Shown: piece by piece, positions 8,867-17,644 of the stretch
Layout of the letters: every line of letters starts with the position of its first letter
Position numbering within the stretch: position 1 is the first letter of the stretch
Source: Candidatus Fluviicola riflensis
GTDB lineage: Bacteria > Bacteroidota > Bacteroidia > Flavobacteriales_D > Crocinitomicaceae
Length of the DNA stretch: 64,000 bases
NCBI GenBank assembly: GCA_002243285.1
Contig: CP022585.1
Location: 2,654,641 to 2,718,640, forward strand
Reading direction: 5' to 3'
Program-made: the position numbers and the translations under genes
The notes under the pieces: model-generated
What the model saw: only the letters and a program-made list of their open reading frames with translations
Told to the model about the DNA's origin: nothing
The model's database searches: none

Positions 8867-11364
8867 TTGCTTGCTTTTTTAAGAAGTGCCGGACTCCCGT
8901 TTTCTACTGTCGAATGCAGTTGCCGCAAATAATTCTCCATTGTTGGCACCGGAGCTTCCAGCGGTTCATACACTTCGAACCGGTCGTTTTTAAACAAGTG
9001 CAATTCTTCCGTTTCAGGATGAACAGCCACCAAACGAATCCATTCGTTGCTAAACCAGTTAAACGTTGCCGGATTGCGTTTGATCGTATCCAAAACCACT
9101 TCCGGGAAGTGTTCCACAATCACCATCAACCTTACCGGATCGTGTACCTCAGTCATTTGATACGGAAGTCCCGTACGCAAATCACCGTCTATTCCGTTGG
9201 CTACGCCTATCAGTCCCACTACGTTGTGTGGCAGCTTCGACCCTGCTCCCAATTGCTGCTTGTCAACACGCGAAAAATAATACTCAAGGTTGATACCACC
9301 CGCTACCGGAGCTACCGCATCCAGTATTCCTTCGAGAAATTTACCTGTCGGATCAACCTGGTAATCAAATGAATTCATAAATGCCCTGCGATCCAGGAAC
9401 AATCCTTTCGAGAACACACGTCTTCCAACCACGCACAACGCGTTGGTGGCGTGATTCAATTCCGGACGCGGTTCAAACAACGAAACCGTGCGGCGTTTTA
9501 CCTTGTGGTGAATGCGGTTTGCCGAATCAGTCGAATTAATTGACATAAACCGGCGTGAACGCTCCTGAGCATTCAGATCAAGCGCTTTTTCAAACATTAC
9601 AAGATTTTCCTGGTGTAATTCCTGGAACGATACCGGTAACTGATCCACATCAAAGAACGTGAATTCGTCACGCGATGTATCGTGTAATCCGCCAATAAAA
9701 CGGGTTTCATCCGGAAGGTCAATTCCACGTTCACGTAAAATCTCACGCACTTTCGGATGATTGCCAATGTGGCTGATCACGCGCGCATTCACTGATCCTG
9801 GCCGACCGGAACAAGCACCGCAATCGTATCCTGCAAAGTGCGTATTGTTGACGCTCGTAGAACCGTGCCCGAATGCGTAGATCAGCGGCGCAAAGTTGTT
9901 CACCAAACCGATGCTGGTCAATAAAACATGCAAGCGATCAGCCATTTGCTCCAATGTAAATCCAAGCTGTAAACCATTTTCGAACACTGTTCCGTCACTT
10001 TCTATTGCTAAAACCGATGTCGCGTCCATGTGCTTAGCCGATGCCGATGTTAACGGACTCAACCGCGGACTCACAATATTGGTCGCCAAACGAACGGCTG
10101 AAACCCAACCAGCAACTGCTGTTATTACCGTTCCGCTCAAAAAGCCATTGTTCCGCTTTGAAAAATGCAGGTCACGCTTAAGTTTAGCTGCTGATCCGCA
10201 TTCCTTGATCAGCACAGTTGCCGTGGCCGGAGCCGGACAAACTTTGGTCACAAAACGGCCGTCTTCCGGCTGAAAATAAAACTCTAAGTTAAAATGACCG
10301 GGAGTCGCAAATGTTTCGCAGCGTTCATCTTCCTGCTCGAAATAACGGCGCAGCGAACATTCACGGTCATCGATGCAAAACAACGCCTGCAATGAAGGAT
10401 TCCCCATGCGTTCCTCCGTTTTGTGTTGCTTCACGGCCCGCAAAACCTGGTCGTAATACGTCCATTCGTATGCTTCATGCCACAGTTGCAGCAATTTGCT
10501 TTGCATACCTGTAATCACGGGATCAAACAGAGGTTTCGGTTGTTTGTCAATGAACCGCGCCATGGGTTCCCACTTCTCGCCGTAAACATCGTCGATGGCA
10601 TCAATTTCGAGTAAACACTCTAAAATGATCATGTCTTTCAGCGACAAATTCACCGGGTTCAATAAGGTTTCCGGGCGGTGCTGAATGACTGAAACCATGC
10701 CCGACCATCCCGGATGCGCAAATTGCTGATCGAATAAATATTGTTCGTACAACCGCTCATCACCGACAAGGATTTTTAGTAAATCTGTAAGCTTGAGTGT
10801 TTCGTCCAACAACATGTTTTTTACCCGTTTCGACTGAAAGAAACTGGTGTAACAGTTTTTTTCCAATAAACGGAATGATGCCAGGAATCCGGATTCGTGA
10901 ACCGGGAAATTCCAGGTGGCAATTCCCTGGTCGGTGTAACTTCCGATGACACGAAACAAAATCGGATGAACCCGCGAATCGAGGTCCATTTTATAGGCCG
11001 ATTTCCAGTAATCACGCACTTCACCGATGCGTTTCGATTTGTTGGTTTCTACCGGTGCGTTGAGCAACAAGATTTTGTAAAAAGCGCGATCATCTTCCGG
11101 AATGCGCTCTGCAAGAACTCTTTCGAGGCTTGCCTTGTCTATTTTTCCTGCGTGGTACGCTTCGCGGTATTCTTCCATTTCGAGGTATACTTTGTAGCCG
11201 AAAATGGTGGAAGCTTCCGACAATCCGCGGTGAAACGAATGTTGCTGGAACGCGTGCAGGGTATTGTGATGGATGAAATCTTTCAGTGGTGCCTGCTCGG
11301 GCAAATAATGACTGATACGCTCAAGAACGCGGTCCTCTTGAAAAGAAGGCGTTTGATTCTCCAT
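8854..11364 (-). CDS. dabA: DabA: zinc-binding carbonic-anhydrase-like subunit of a DAB inorganic-carbon pump (DUF2309)
   Basis: Large cytoplasmic DUF2309 protein. The start at 11364 (MENQTPSFQEDRVLERISHY) is preferred because homology-like sequence begins there; an ATG 60 bp upstream (11424) would add 20 unconserved residues. Counted from 11424, the zinc and active-site set is present: C350 and D352 in FCIDDREC, H520 in FGHGS, C535 in YDCGAC. This is the Cys-Asp...His...Cys arrangement described for DabA. The N-terminal motif LKDFIHHNTLHAFQ is also typical. DabA converts CO2 to bicarbonate vectorially, using the gradient passed on by DabB. The gene overlaps dabB by 13 bp and heads the dabA-dabB-sulP series. 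Confidence 0.9.
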   Translation of the reverse strand: MENQTPSFQEDRVLERISHYLPEQAPLKDFIHHNTLHAFQQHSFHRGLSEASTIFGYKVYLEMEEYREAYHAGKIDKASLERVLAERIPEDDRAFYKILLLNAPVETNKSKRIGEVRDYWKSAYKMDLDSRVHPILFRVIGSYTDQGIATWNFPVHESGFLASFRLLEKNCYTSFFQSKRVKNMLLDETLKLTDLLKILVGDERLYEQYLFDQQFAHPGWSGMVSVIQHRPETLLNPVNLSLKDMIILECLLEIDAIDDVYGEKWEPMARFIDKQPKPLFDPVITGMQSKLLQLWHEAYEWTYYDQVLRAVKQHKTEERMGNPSLQALFCIDDRECSLRRYFEQEDERCETFATPGHFNLEFYFQPEDGRFVTKVCPAPATATVLIKECGSAAKLKRDLHFSKRNNGFLSGTVITAVAGWVSAVRLATNIVSPRLSPLTSASAKHMDATSVLAIESDGTVFENGLQLGFTLEQMADRLHVLLTSIGLVNNFAPLIYAFGHGSTSVNNTHFAGYDCGACSGRPGSVNARVISHIGNHPKVREILRERGIDLPDETRFIGGLHDTSRDEFTFFDVDQLPVSFQELHQENLVMFEKALDLNAQERSRRFMSINSTDSANRIHHKVKRRTVSLFEPRPELNHATNALCVVGRRVFSKGLFLDRRAFMNSFDYQVDPTGKFLEGILDAVAPVAGGINLEYYFSRVDKQQLGAGSKLPHNVVGLIGVANGIDGDLRTGLPYQMTEVHDPVRLMVIVEHFPEVVLDTIKRNPATFNWFSNEWIRLVAVHPETEELHLFKNDRFEVYEPLEAPVPTMENYLRQLHSTVENGSPALLKKASKWNT

Positions 11365-11514
11365 AAACGAATGATTAATGAAATGAAAACTGAATTGCGG
11401 GGTGCAATTGCTGTGATTTTTCAATCAATGGGAGGCGGCGTGAACTGCCGAACGCAGAAGATTGGATCTATCCGGAGTTTCGATCAGCACAGGCCAAAGC
11501 CGTTTCATTTCATT

Positions 11515-11889
11515 CTACAGTCGGAAATTCCCATTCACGAGGTAAATCGGGGGATAGGTGCCTTTAACGGCTTTTTCAGCCCACTCTTCATGTTTCTGTA
11601 ACTCAAGACGAAGTGTGGAAACCTGGAACCGGGTAAAATAGGAGCCGGAAATAGAAAAGCTTTTTACCTCATCATCGGATTTTTCGTTGCCAAACTTTTC
11701 CGAATCAGATTCAAACAACAGCACAAAAGTGTTGTTTTGCAGGTGATTGAAAGAAGTTTTGGACGAGTGTTGCGATTTGGAAGGTGAAGAAATTACGGTC
11801 GTTTCAACTACGCTCAGCTTGAACATAGAGGTGATAACGGCGAGCAGCGCCACCATCATAAACCCTTTTTTTCTTGCTTCCTTCAGCAT
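11515..11889 (-). CDS. Small membrane-anchored hypothetical protein upstream of dabA
   Basis: 124 residues. A basic start (MLKEARKKG) is followed by one hydrophobic segment (FMMVALLAVITSMFKL), then a Ser/Thr-rich stretch and a soluble tail ending PPIYLVNGNFRL. This fits a single-pass inner-membrane or exported protein. It reads in the same direction as dabA, about 150 bp ahead of it, and may share its transcript. I do not recognise a family. The reading frame and the membrane start make it a plausible real gene. Confidence 0.55.
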   Translation of the reverse strand: MLKEARKKGFMMVALLAVITSMFKLSVVETTVISSPSKSQHSSKTSFNHLQNNTFVLLFESDSEKFGNEKSDDEVKSFSISGSYFTRFQVSTLRLELQKHEEWAEKAVKGTYPPIYLVNGNFRL

Positions 11890-12198
11890 GGCCGAAAATT
11901 ACAGTTTATTCCTAATGTAAACCACCAAAAAATGTTATCCGGGGTTAAAAACCTGTTAACGTTGTTTTTTCCACTAACATTCATATCCCGTGACGGCTAA
12001 CCGACATGTTACTGTCTCCCACGAATACACGATTTACAGCTCGCCTAACGGACTCGCCCATTTACGTATTTCATGTATTACTGAATGGAGTATTGTTTTT
12101 ACACATAATAAGCGCGTCCGTTAGGCGCGCAAAAATTCGCGAATTCGTGGGAATCTTTTTAGCCTGTCATCCGCGCGACTGCAGATGAAGGGGTCACA
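11890..12198. other. Gene-free stretch holding a palindromic repeat
   Basis: No gene is supported. Most of the space is occupied by the inverted-repeat element at 12017-12153; the part next to 11889 is the 5' region of the small membrane protein gene. Confidence 0.6.
12017..12153. repeat. Dispersed palindromic element, copy 1
   Basis: The outer arms read TCCCACGAATACACGA and, inverted, TTCGCGAATTCGTGGGAA. The inner arms read CGCCTAACGGAC and GTCCGTTAGGCG. The whole region can fold into a long hairpin with a loop of about 60 bp. The same outer and inner arms recur at 44052, 61748 and, with diverged bases, at 50352. Confidence 0.75.
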
Positions 12199-13296
12199 CT
12201 ATACGTTGAATCGGAAATGCATGATATCACCGTCTTCCACCACATATTCGCGGCCTTCGACCTTGAACTTCCCGGCTTCTTTTACCGCAGCTTCAGAACC
12301 CAAAGTGGTGTAATCGTTGTATTTCATCACTTCGGCACGGATAAATCCTTTTTCGAAATCGGTATGGATCACCCCGGCAGCTTGCGGCGCTGTAGCTCCA
12401 ACAGGAACCGTCCAGGCGCGTACTTCTTTTACTCCGGCGGTGAAATAAGTTTGTAAATTCAACAACGCATATGCCTGACGAATCAAACGATTCACACCCG
12501 GTTCTTCCAAACCAAGTTCATCGAGGAACATCTGGCGCTCGTCATATGTTTCCAATTCGGTAATATCCGCTTCGATCTTTGCCCCGATGAGCAATACTTC
12601 GGCATTTTCTTCTTTCACCGACGCGCGCAATGCTTCTACGTGTGCGTTTCCTGTCAACACAGACGATTCATCCACGTTGCACACATACATCACCGGTTTT
12701 GAGGTAATGAGTTGAAATTTCTTAACGATCTCAATTTCTTTCTCGTCCAAATCCATTGAACGAACCGATTTCCCTTGCTCCAATACCGCTTTGATACGAA
12801 TGGCCAATTCATTTTCCTTCACCGCGTCTTTGTCACCCGACTTGATCACGCGCGCCAACGCCTGGATACGTTTCTCGATGGATTCCAAATCTTTCAGCTG
12901 CAATTCGATATCGATGACTTCTTTGTCGCGAACCGGGTTTACATTGCCGTCAACGTGAATGATGTTTCCATCTTCAAAGCAACGTACCACGTGCAAAATG
13001 GCATCCGTTTCGCGGATATTCGCCAAAAACTGGTTGCCCAATCCTTCACCTTTCGAAGCGCCTTTCACCAAACCAGCGATGTCTACAATTTCCATGGTCG
13101 TAGGTACCACACGCTCCGGATTGACCATACTTTCCAGTTTCTCCAATCGCGGATCAGGCACTGAAATGGTTCCCACGTTCGGTTCAATCGTACAGAACGG
13201 GAAGTTGGCCGACTGCGCTTTTGCATTCGACAAACAGTTAAACAAGGTTGATTTACCAACGTTGGGCAAACCTACAATACCACATTTCAAGGCCAT
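12199..13296 (-). CDS. ychF: YchF/Obg-family redox-regulated ATPase
   Basis: The start MALKCGIVGLPNVGKST at 13296 gives 365 codons, matching the family length of about 363; the ATG 21 bp upstream would add a non-conserved heptapeptide. The P-loop GLPNVGKST lies near residue 10, the DxxG motif is DIAG, and the base-recognition motif is NVDES rather than NKxD, as in YchF, which prefers ATP. A TGS domain fills the C-terminal 85 residues (ending YVVEDGDIMHFRFNV). YchF binds ribosomes and is linked to stress responses. A TACCTTTG box lies 18 bp upstream of the chosen start. Confidence 0.95.
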   Translation of the reverse strand: MALKCGIVGLPNVGKSTLFNCLSNAKAQSANFPFCTIEPNVGTISVPDPRLEKLESMVNPERVVPTTMEIVDIAGLVKGASKGEGLGNQFLANIRETDAILHVVRCFEDGNIIHVDGNVNPVRDKEVIDIELQLKDLESIEKRIQALARVIKSGDKDAVKENELAIRIKAVLEQGKSVRSMDLDEKEIEIVKKFQLITSKPVMYVCNVDESSVLTGNAHVEALRASVKEENAEVLLIGAKIEADITELETYDERQMFLDELGLEEPGVNRLIRQAYALLNLQTYFTAGVKEVRAWTVPVGATAPQAAGVIHTDFEKGFIRAEVMKYNDYTTLGSEAAVKEAGKFKVEGREYVVEDGDIMHFRFNV

Positions 13297-13314
13297 GATG
13301 AGAAAATTTGACTG

Positions 13315-13322
13315 CAAAGGTA
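13315..13322 (-). promoter_or_regulatory. Bacteroidota -7 box TACCTTTG of ychF
   Basis: On the minus strand the sequence TACCTTTG matches the Bacteroidota -7 consensus TAnnTTTG, 18 bp before the ychF ATG at 13296. No clear -33 TTTG is visible. Confidence 0.5.
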
Positions 13323-13395
13323 ATCATTTGTTGGATTTGTGGAAAGGTGGTGGGGAATGAGGCATATTTGATCGATTTGCAGCAGGACCCAGATA

Positions 13396-13455
13396 GTCCC
13401 GTAGGGACGCGATCTGATAACAAACAAATCATCTAATCAATTTCGCCCCGTAGGG
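13396..13455. repeat. Pair of CCCGTAGGG palindromic repeats
   Basis: A perfect palindrome GTCCCGTAGGGAC at 13396-13408 and a related CCCCGTAGGGTCG at 13446. The same unit occurs at least five more times at 24602-24808. Confidence 0.7.
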
Positions 13456-13635
13456 TCGAGACAGCATACGTTGTTTCAACTATAATTGGTATTATTGAAT
13501 GATGTAACTACGGAATAAGAAGATACCCACTGAATAGGAAGACAAACTATTAAAACATCTGATTTTTCAAGGATTGAGCCTTTTGATTCGTGTAAGCAAT
13601 AGAAAAGATCTAAACAAAACTGAAACAAAACACAA

Positions 13636-14115
13636 ATGGAAATACCCTCTTCTAAATTGATAGATTTTGGAAACCTTGCAGTCGGGATAGGTACTTTTAC
13701 TTTAGCCCTAGTTCTCGGAATTATTAGTATTCTTTCTACCAGAAAAAGTAGAAAAATCCATATTGCAGATAAAAGACAAGAGTGGGTTTCTACTTTCAGA
13801 AAGCAAATTTCTCAAGTGTTGAGTCTTCAGCAACACTATACTCTGATAATTAGCGATTGTACTGTAGAAGAATTAGACTTACTGTTAAAGGAATTAAATT
13901 TAGCGCAGAACGAGATCAGATTTATGTTTGATTCTAACGATACAAGAAGAGACAAACTTGAAGAATTATTTGCTGAAATATCTAATGATTTTAAAAACAA
14001 ACAGACTGAAAACTTCGCAAAAAAACAATATCAAATTATTAATCTCACGGATTCGATAATTAGCCAGCAAAGAAAAAAGATCGTCGATTTAGATAATTCC
14101 GAACCTATTATCTGA
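13636..14115 (+). CDS. Single-pass membrane protein with coiled-coil domain, unknown
   Basis: 159 residues starting MEIPSSKLIDFGNLAVG. One membrane helix covers about residues 12-34 (GNLAVGIGTFTLALVLGIISIL). A basic stop-transfer stretch follows (STRKSRKIHIADKRQEW), then about 110 residues of predicted helix rich in Lys, Gln and Glu. The gene is visibly more AT-rich than its neighbours and is flanked by repeats, so acquisition by transfer is possible. The layout resembles small DUF-type membrane proteins of Bacteroidota, but I cannot name the family. Confidence 0.7.
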   Translation: MEIPSSKLIDFGNLAVGIGTFTLALVLGIISILSTRKSRKIHIADKRQEWVSTFRKQISQVLSLQQHYTLIISDCTVEELDLLLKELNLAQNEIRFMFDSNDTRRDKLEELFAEISNDFKNKQTENFAKKQYQIINLTDSIISQQRKKIVDLDNSEPII

Positions 14116-14231
14116 AAACATCCAAAAGACTTACTGTCTTGACTTGTATGATTTCCCAAAATCACGTTTCGCTATTCGATTTGGTTCCAACTATAATTCT
14201 TATCATTGAATCCAGAAGTCAAACCCAAACC

Positions 14232-14684
14232 ATGACAAAATCAATCCTCCTCTCCTGTTTCCTTTTAACCGGCTCATCTGTCTTCAGCCAGGACACCATA
14301 AAAACCCTCAAAAAATCCGATCTCGAAAAACCAAACGATTTCAGTTCTGAAAAAAAGTGGGGATACTTTCAACTGGAAACAATGATCACTGTGAAGATCA
14401 TAGAACATTTGCCTGCTTTTGCTGAATGCGGCGTTTTGGCAACAGCTTCTATGACCATTGCAGAAACCGAGAAAGGTGATACTATCCGAATTCTTGACTT
14501 GTGTAATACCTTAGATATTTATAAACCTGGACAAATCATTAACGTTTCACCGGCAGACAAACCTCCATTTGGTGTCAGCACTCCTTTTACGTTGAAAGAA
14601 AATCCGGTAACCAAGGAATTGGAGCCTTCTGAATTTGATGTGAAGGTGGTGAAAACCGCGTGGGGAAATTTGTTGATGGAGTGA
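14232..14684 (+). CDS. Exported hypothetical protein
   Basis: The start at 14232 is chosen because it gives a clean signal peptide (MTKSILLSCFLLTGSSVFSQ, cleaved after FSQ); the upstream ATG at 14139 would bury it. The mature part of about 130 residues has a beta-rich look, for example ETMITVKIIEHLPAFAECGVLATASMTIAE and PGQIINVSPADKPPFGV. No catalytic motif is seen. It is probably periplasmic or surface-exposed; the family is not recognised. Confidence 0.7.
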   Translation: MTKSILLSCFLLTGSSVFSQDTIKTLKKSDLEKPNDFSSEKKWGYFQLETMITVKIIEHLPAFAECGVLATASMTIAETEKGDTIRILDLCNTLDIYKPGQIINVSPADKPPFGVSTPFTLKENPVTKELEPSEFDVKVVKTAWGNLLME

Positions 14685-14699
14685 TTAAGAACGGAGCTC

Positions 14700-14950
14700 C
14701 AAAACGGCATTAAGTTCAAATCGTAAGAGAACAAGGTGCGTTAAGCGCAAACGAACCCCTGTTTGAGCTCAGTCTGCCTCGGCAGACGTTTGTGAGTTGG
14801 GGTGAGGTAGCTTAATAAGCCGTAGTTCTCAAGATTGGAACTTACGGCCTTGATTTTTTGCCAACTTACCTCCTTGTTACGCTTTTATCAAAGCGACAAG
14901 TCGTCTTCGTCAGCCGTAGCTGACTCTTTATCAAGAAAAAAGTTGGAAAG
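14700..14950. repeat. Probable dispersed repeat with several hairpins
   Basis: This gene-free stretch has a perfect palindrome GTCTGCCTCGGCAGAC (14772-14787) and a terminator-like hairpin CCGTAGTTC...GAACTTACGG followed by TTTTTT (14820-14857). Only one copy lies in this window, so calling it a repeat is an inference from its structure. Confidence 0.4.
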
Positions 14951-17407
14951 TTACTTCTTCCTCCTCTTCAACTTCCCTGCATCCAAAAAGAACAGCGCCT
15001 TTACCGAAAAACTATTCAGCTGCGGTTGGTTGAACAAGTCTTTGAACGTATTGAAATAACTGAGGTCGAGCGCATTTTCGGAAGCATAAATGTTATATTT
15101 CCACACAAAGCGGATTTCACTTCCCGGATAAACCACCCATCTGAAATTGAGGTCGATGGTAAAGGCATTGTAACTGGTATTGTGAATGTTATTGCCGTCG
15201 GCATCCAGACCGGTGTAAGTCGAAACAGTTGTCCAGCCATTGGGTTGCAGGGTCAGGAATTCGGTGTAGGCAACTTCCTGCCAGTAATGATTCAGCCCGA
15301 GCACAAGCCCCATGCGATTGGTAAAGGTATAATCTGCTGAAACGGAATTGTTCACGATCCAGCGGTCGCGGGTTCCCAAAATGATTTCGTTGTCGTAAGC
15401 CGGATCTGTAACGCCGATCACATAACCGTAATTATTGGTGTAACGACTCACGCTCGTTGTCAATACCACAAACAATTTATTCGAAAAACGAATGCGCGGA
15501 CTAACCGTCACATCGAGGTTATTCAATCCTTTGGATGTATACAAACGGTTATAGAGGTTCACATCAAGTGCAAACGGCTTGGAATAGTCACTTGAGTAAA
15601 AACCTCCGATTGAGGCCGAGGCCGGAAAATTGACCGGATTTCCGAACGTACGCGATTCAAAATGATCGATTTCACCCAGCGGGAACACATCGTATTCGAT
15701 ACCCGCAGTGAGAAAATTACGGAACGTCCCGATGGCATTTCCATTGATGACCCAATAGTTGAATTTCGACGGATTGTGCAGGTAAATCAAATCGGTACCG
15801 AGGTTCAATGACCGGCGTAAAAATTTTCCTTTCGGTTGAAATTCCGTCCATTTGAAATACCATGAAGTGCCCCGTGTGTTGTTGCGCGCCACAAATCCCA
15901 GATCATTGCAATCGAAGGTTTTGCTCATTTCATAATATTCGATACTGAAATTCAACTGCCCCGAAATCTTCTCGAAATTCGTGTAAATATTGTGCCCGAA
16001 AATGGTTTCGTCCGGATCCTGGATCACCGAAGTTCGACCTTCCAGCTGAAGGGAATATTTCCTGCTTTTGGTCAACACAGTCGTCTGCAGATCATTGGCA
16101 TTGGCAAACTGCTTCAGATCAGGGCGGTACACATTCGTGTTGAGATAAGAGATATTTCCATTGTTGCGCAGGTTTTGCGACAGCACTAAAATGTTGTAAT
16201 TCGTCAGCGGATGCGCCAACACTTCCCGATCATTTCCCAGGGAATCTTTATAAGTCACATACGAGCGTTTTTCAACCGCATTGAAGACTCCAATTCCCAA
16301 GCCTTTTTTTGTGCGTCCCGAAATTTTGGATGCATTGATCAATTGCGCTTGCGCAGAAGCAGAAGTCACGAGATAGCCCTCAGTTTGTAAGGAATCGACC
16401 AAATAGCTACCAAACAATGTATTGCTACCGATGCGGCGTGTATAGAACAAATCACCGATGCCGAACAAATCCATTCCTTCCAGGAAAAATGGCCGATTTT
16501 CATTGTAGCGAACTTCAAAAGGCGAAAGATTCAATACCAACCGGTCGGAAGCTGTTTGACCGAAATCGGGAACCAATGTCGCATCCAGCGTGAACGCTTC
16601 GCTGAGTCCGTATTTCATGTCCATTCCAAACCGCTGACGAAACCGCCATTCCTGGTCGCCTGACTGATCGTTGTAGTAATTCTCGACATAAGCCGTGGTG
16701 TAAGGCGAAAACGACAAGCGCAATGGCGAAAACAAATCGGTCAACCCTGTGACATATCCCGATTGCGTGATTTCACCATAAACAGTTGGATCAACCGGCG
16801 ACCAATACGACATTTCACGTCTCCGGCGAACTTGTCGCTGAAAATTGATCCGCCATGTTTGAATACTTTGCTTCGGGAAACGCAATTGCGATAATGGAAT
16901 CCGCATTTCGAGCGACCAGCCGTCAGCAGTAAGCACTACCTTACTTTTCCAAACGGCATTCCACGTAAAATCCTGTTCGTCTTTATTAATGATCGCATCC
17001 AGTTCCACACCGGCAGCGGTTACTGCAAATGCAAAACCGTTCTGCCCTGCTCCATACGGGTCGATCAGGATTCCGAACCAATCGGCATTTCCAAAATCAT
17101 CGCGTTGTGAAAGAATGGATAAAACGCTGTCGGGAGTAACATCGTGCAGCAAAACTCCGAAATAAACCGCCTGGTCGTCGTAAGCCATCTGAACCGTCGT
17201 ACGGCAATTGGCAGGAAGTCCGGGAGTCGGGTAATTGATCACAAACGAATCGGCGATGGGAACGCTATTCCAAAAAGCTTCTTTTAACTCGCCATCGAGC
17301 GTGATCGGTTCTGTAATCCGCTGCGCTGAAACTGACCGCTGAGCATAGGAAATACTCCCTCCACAGAGGAAAACGACCATTGCCAGCATGCCCGGGTTTA
17401 GTTTCAC
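14951..17407 (-). CDS. DUF5916 outer-membrane protein with N-terminal CBM9-like domain
   Basis: 818 residues with a signal peptide (MKLNPGMLAMVVFLCGGSISYAQ). The next 200 residues form a carbohydrate-binding family 9-like domain: ITEPITLDGELKEAFWNSV, then FGILIDPYGAGQNGFAFAVTAAG. The rest carries the DUF5916 signature FEVRYNENRPFFLEGMDLFG and many amphipathic strands, with a strand-like C-terminus, consistent with an outer-membrane barrel. Ligand and role are unknown. It stands alone, convergent with the exported protein gene before it. Confidence 0.85.
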   Translation of the reverse strand: MKLNPGMLAMVVFLCGGSISYAQRSVSAQRITEPITLDGELKEAFWNSVPIADSFVINYPTPGLPANCRTTVQMAYDDQAVYFGVLLHDVTPDSVLSILSQRDDFGNADWFGILIDPYGAGQNGFAFAVTAAGVELDAIINKDEQDFTWNAVWKSKVVLTADGWSLEMRIPLSQLRFPKQSIQTWRINFQRQVRRRREMSYWSPVDPTVYGEITQSGYVTGLTDLFSPLRLSFSPYTTAYVENYYNDQSGDQEWRFRQRFGMDMKYGLSEAFTLDATLVPDFGQTASDRLVLNLSPFEVRYNENRPFFLEGMDLFGIGDLFYTRRIGSNTLFGSYLVDSLQTEGYLVTSASAQAQLINASKISGRTKKGLGIGVFNAVEKRSYVTYKDSLGNDREVLAHPLTNYNILVLSQNLRNNGNISYLNTNVYRPDLKQFANANDLQTTVLTKSRKYSLQLEGRTSVIQDPDETIFGHNIYTNFEKISGQLNFSIEYYEMSKTFDCNDLGFVARNNTRGTSWYFKWTEFQPKGKFLRRSLNLGTDLIYLHNPSKFNYWVINGNAIGTFRNFLTAGIEYDVFPLGEIDHFESRTFGNPVNFPASASIGGFYSSDYSKPFALDVNLYNRLYTSKGLNNLDVTVSPRIRFSNKLFVVLTTSVSRYTNNYGYVIGVTDPAYDNEIILGTRDRWIVNNSVSADYTFTNRMGLVLGLNHYWQEVAYTEFLTLQPNGWTTVSTYTGLDADGNNIHNTSYNAFTIDLNFRWVVYPGSEIRFVWKYNIYASENALDLSYFNTFKDLFNQPQLNSFSVKALFFLDAGKLKRRKK

Positions 17408-17644
17408 GTTCTAAAATTGAGCATTTCTTAAGAATTGGAAGACATTTCAGGCAGGTTTTCTGAAAAAATGTTAAAATGATTATTTGATCAAACAGTTCAC
17501 ACAAAGATTTTATTCAAGGCAAAGGACGAGAAGTTGATGCACGAGAGGGAATAAATATAAGATATACACAACGAGAAAAGTAACACGCCTATTCTTTGCG
17601 AACTCTGCGTCTTTGCGTTGAAAGTTCAGGCTCTGATTGCGCAA

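Larger units (their letters stand above)
13297..13635. other. Gene-free stretch with GTCCCGTAGGGAC-type repeats
   Basis: Holds the ychF promoter box and two CCCGTAGGG repeats (13396-13408, 13446-13455). Nothing else is supported. Confidence 0.6.

Noticed and set aside
10897..11601. 234-codon plus-strand frame opposite dabA
   Set aside because: Antisense to the DabA N-terminus and Phe/Cys-rich; a shadow of a strongly biased coding frame.
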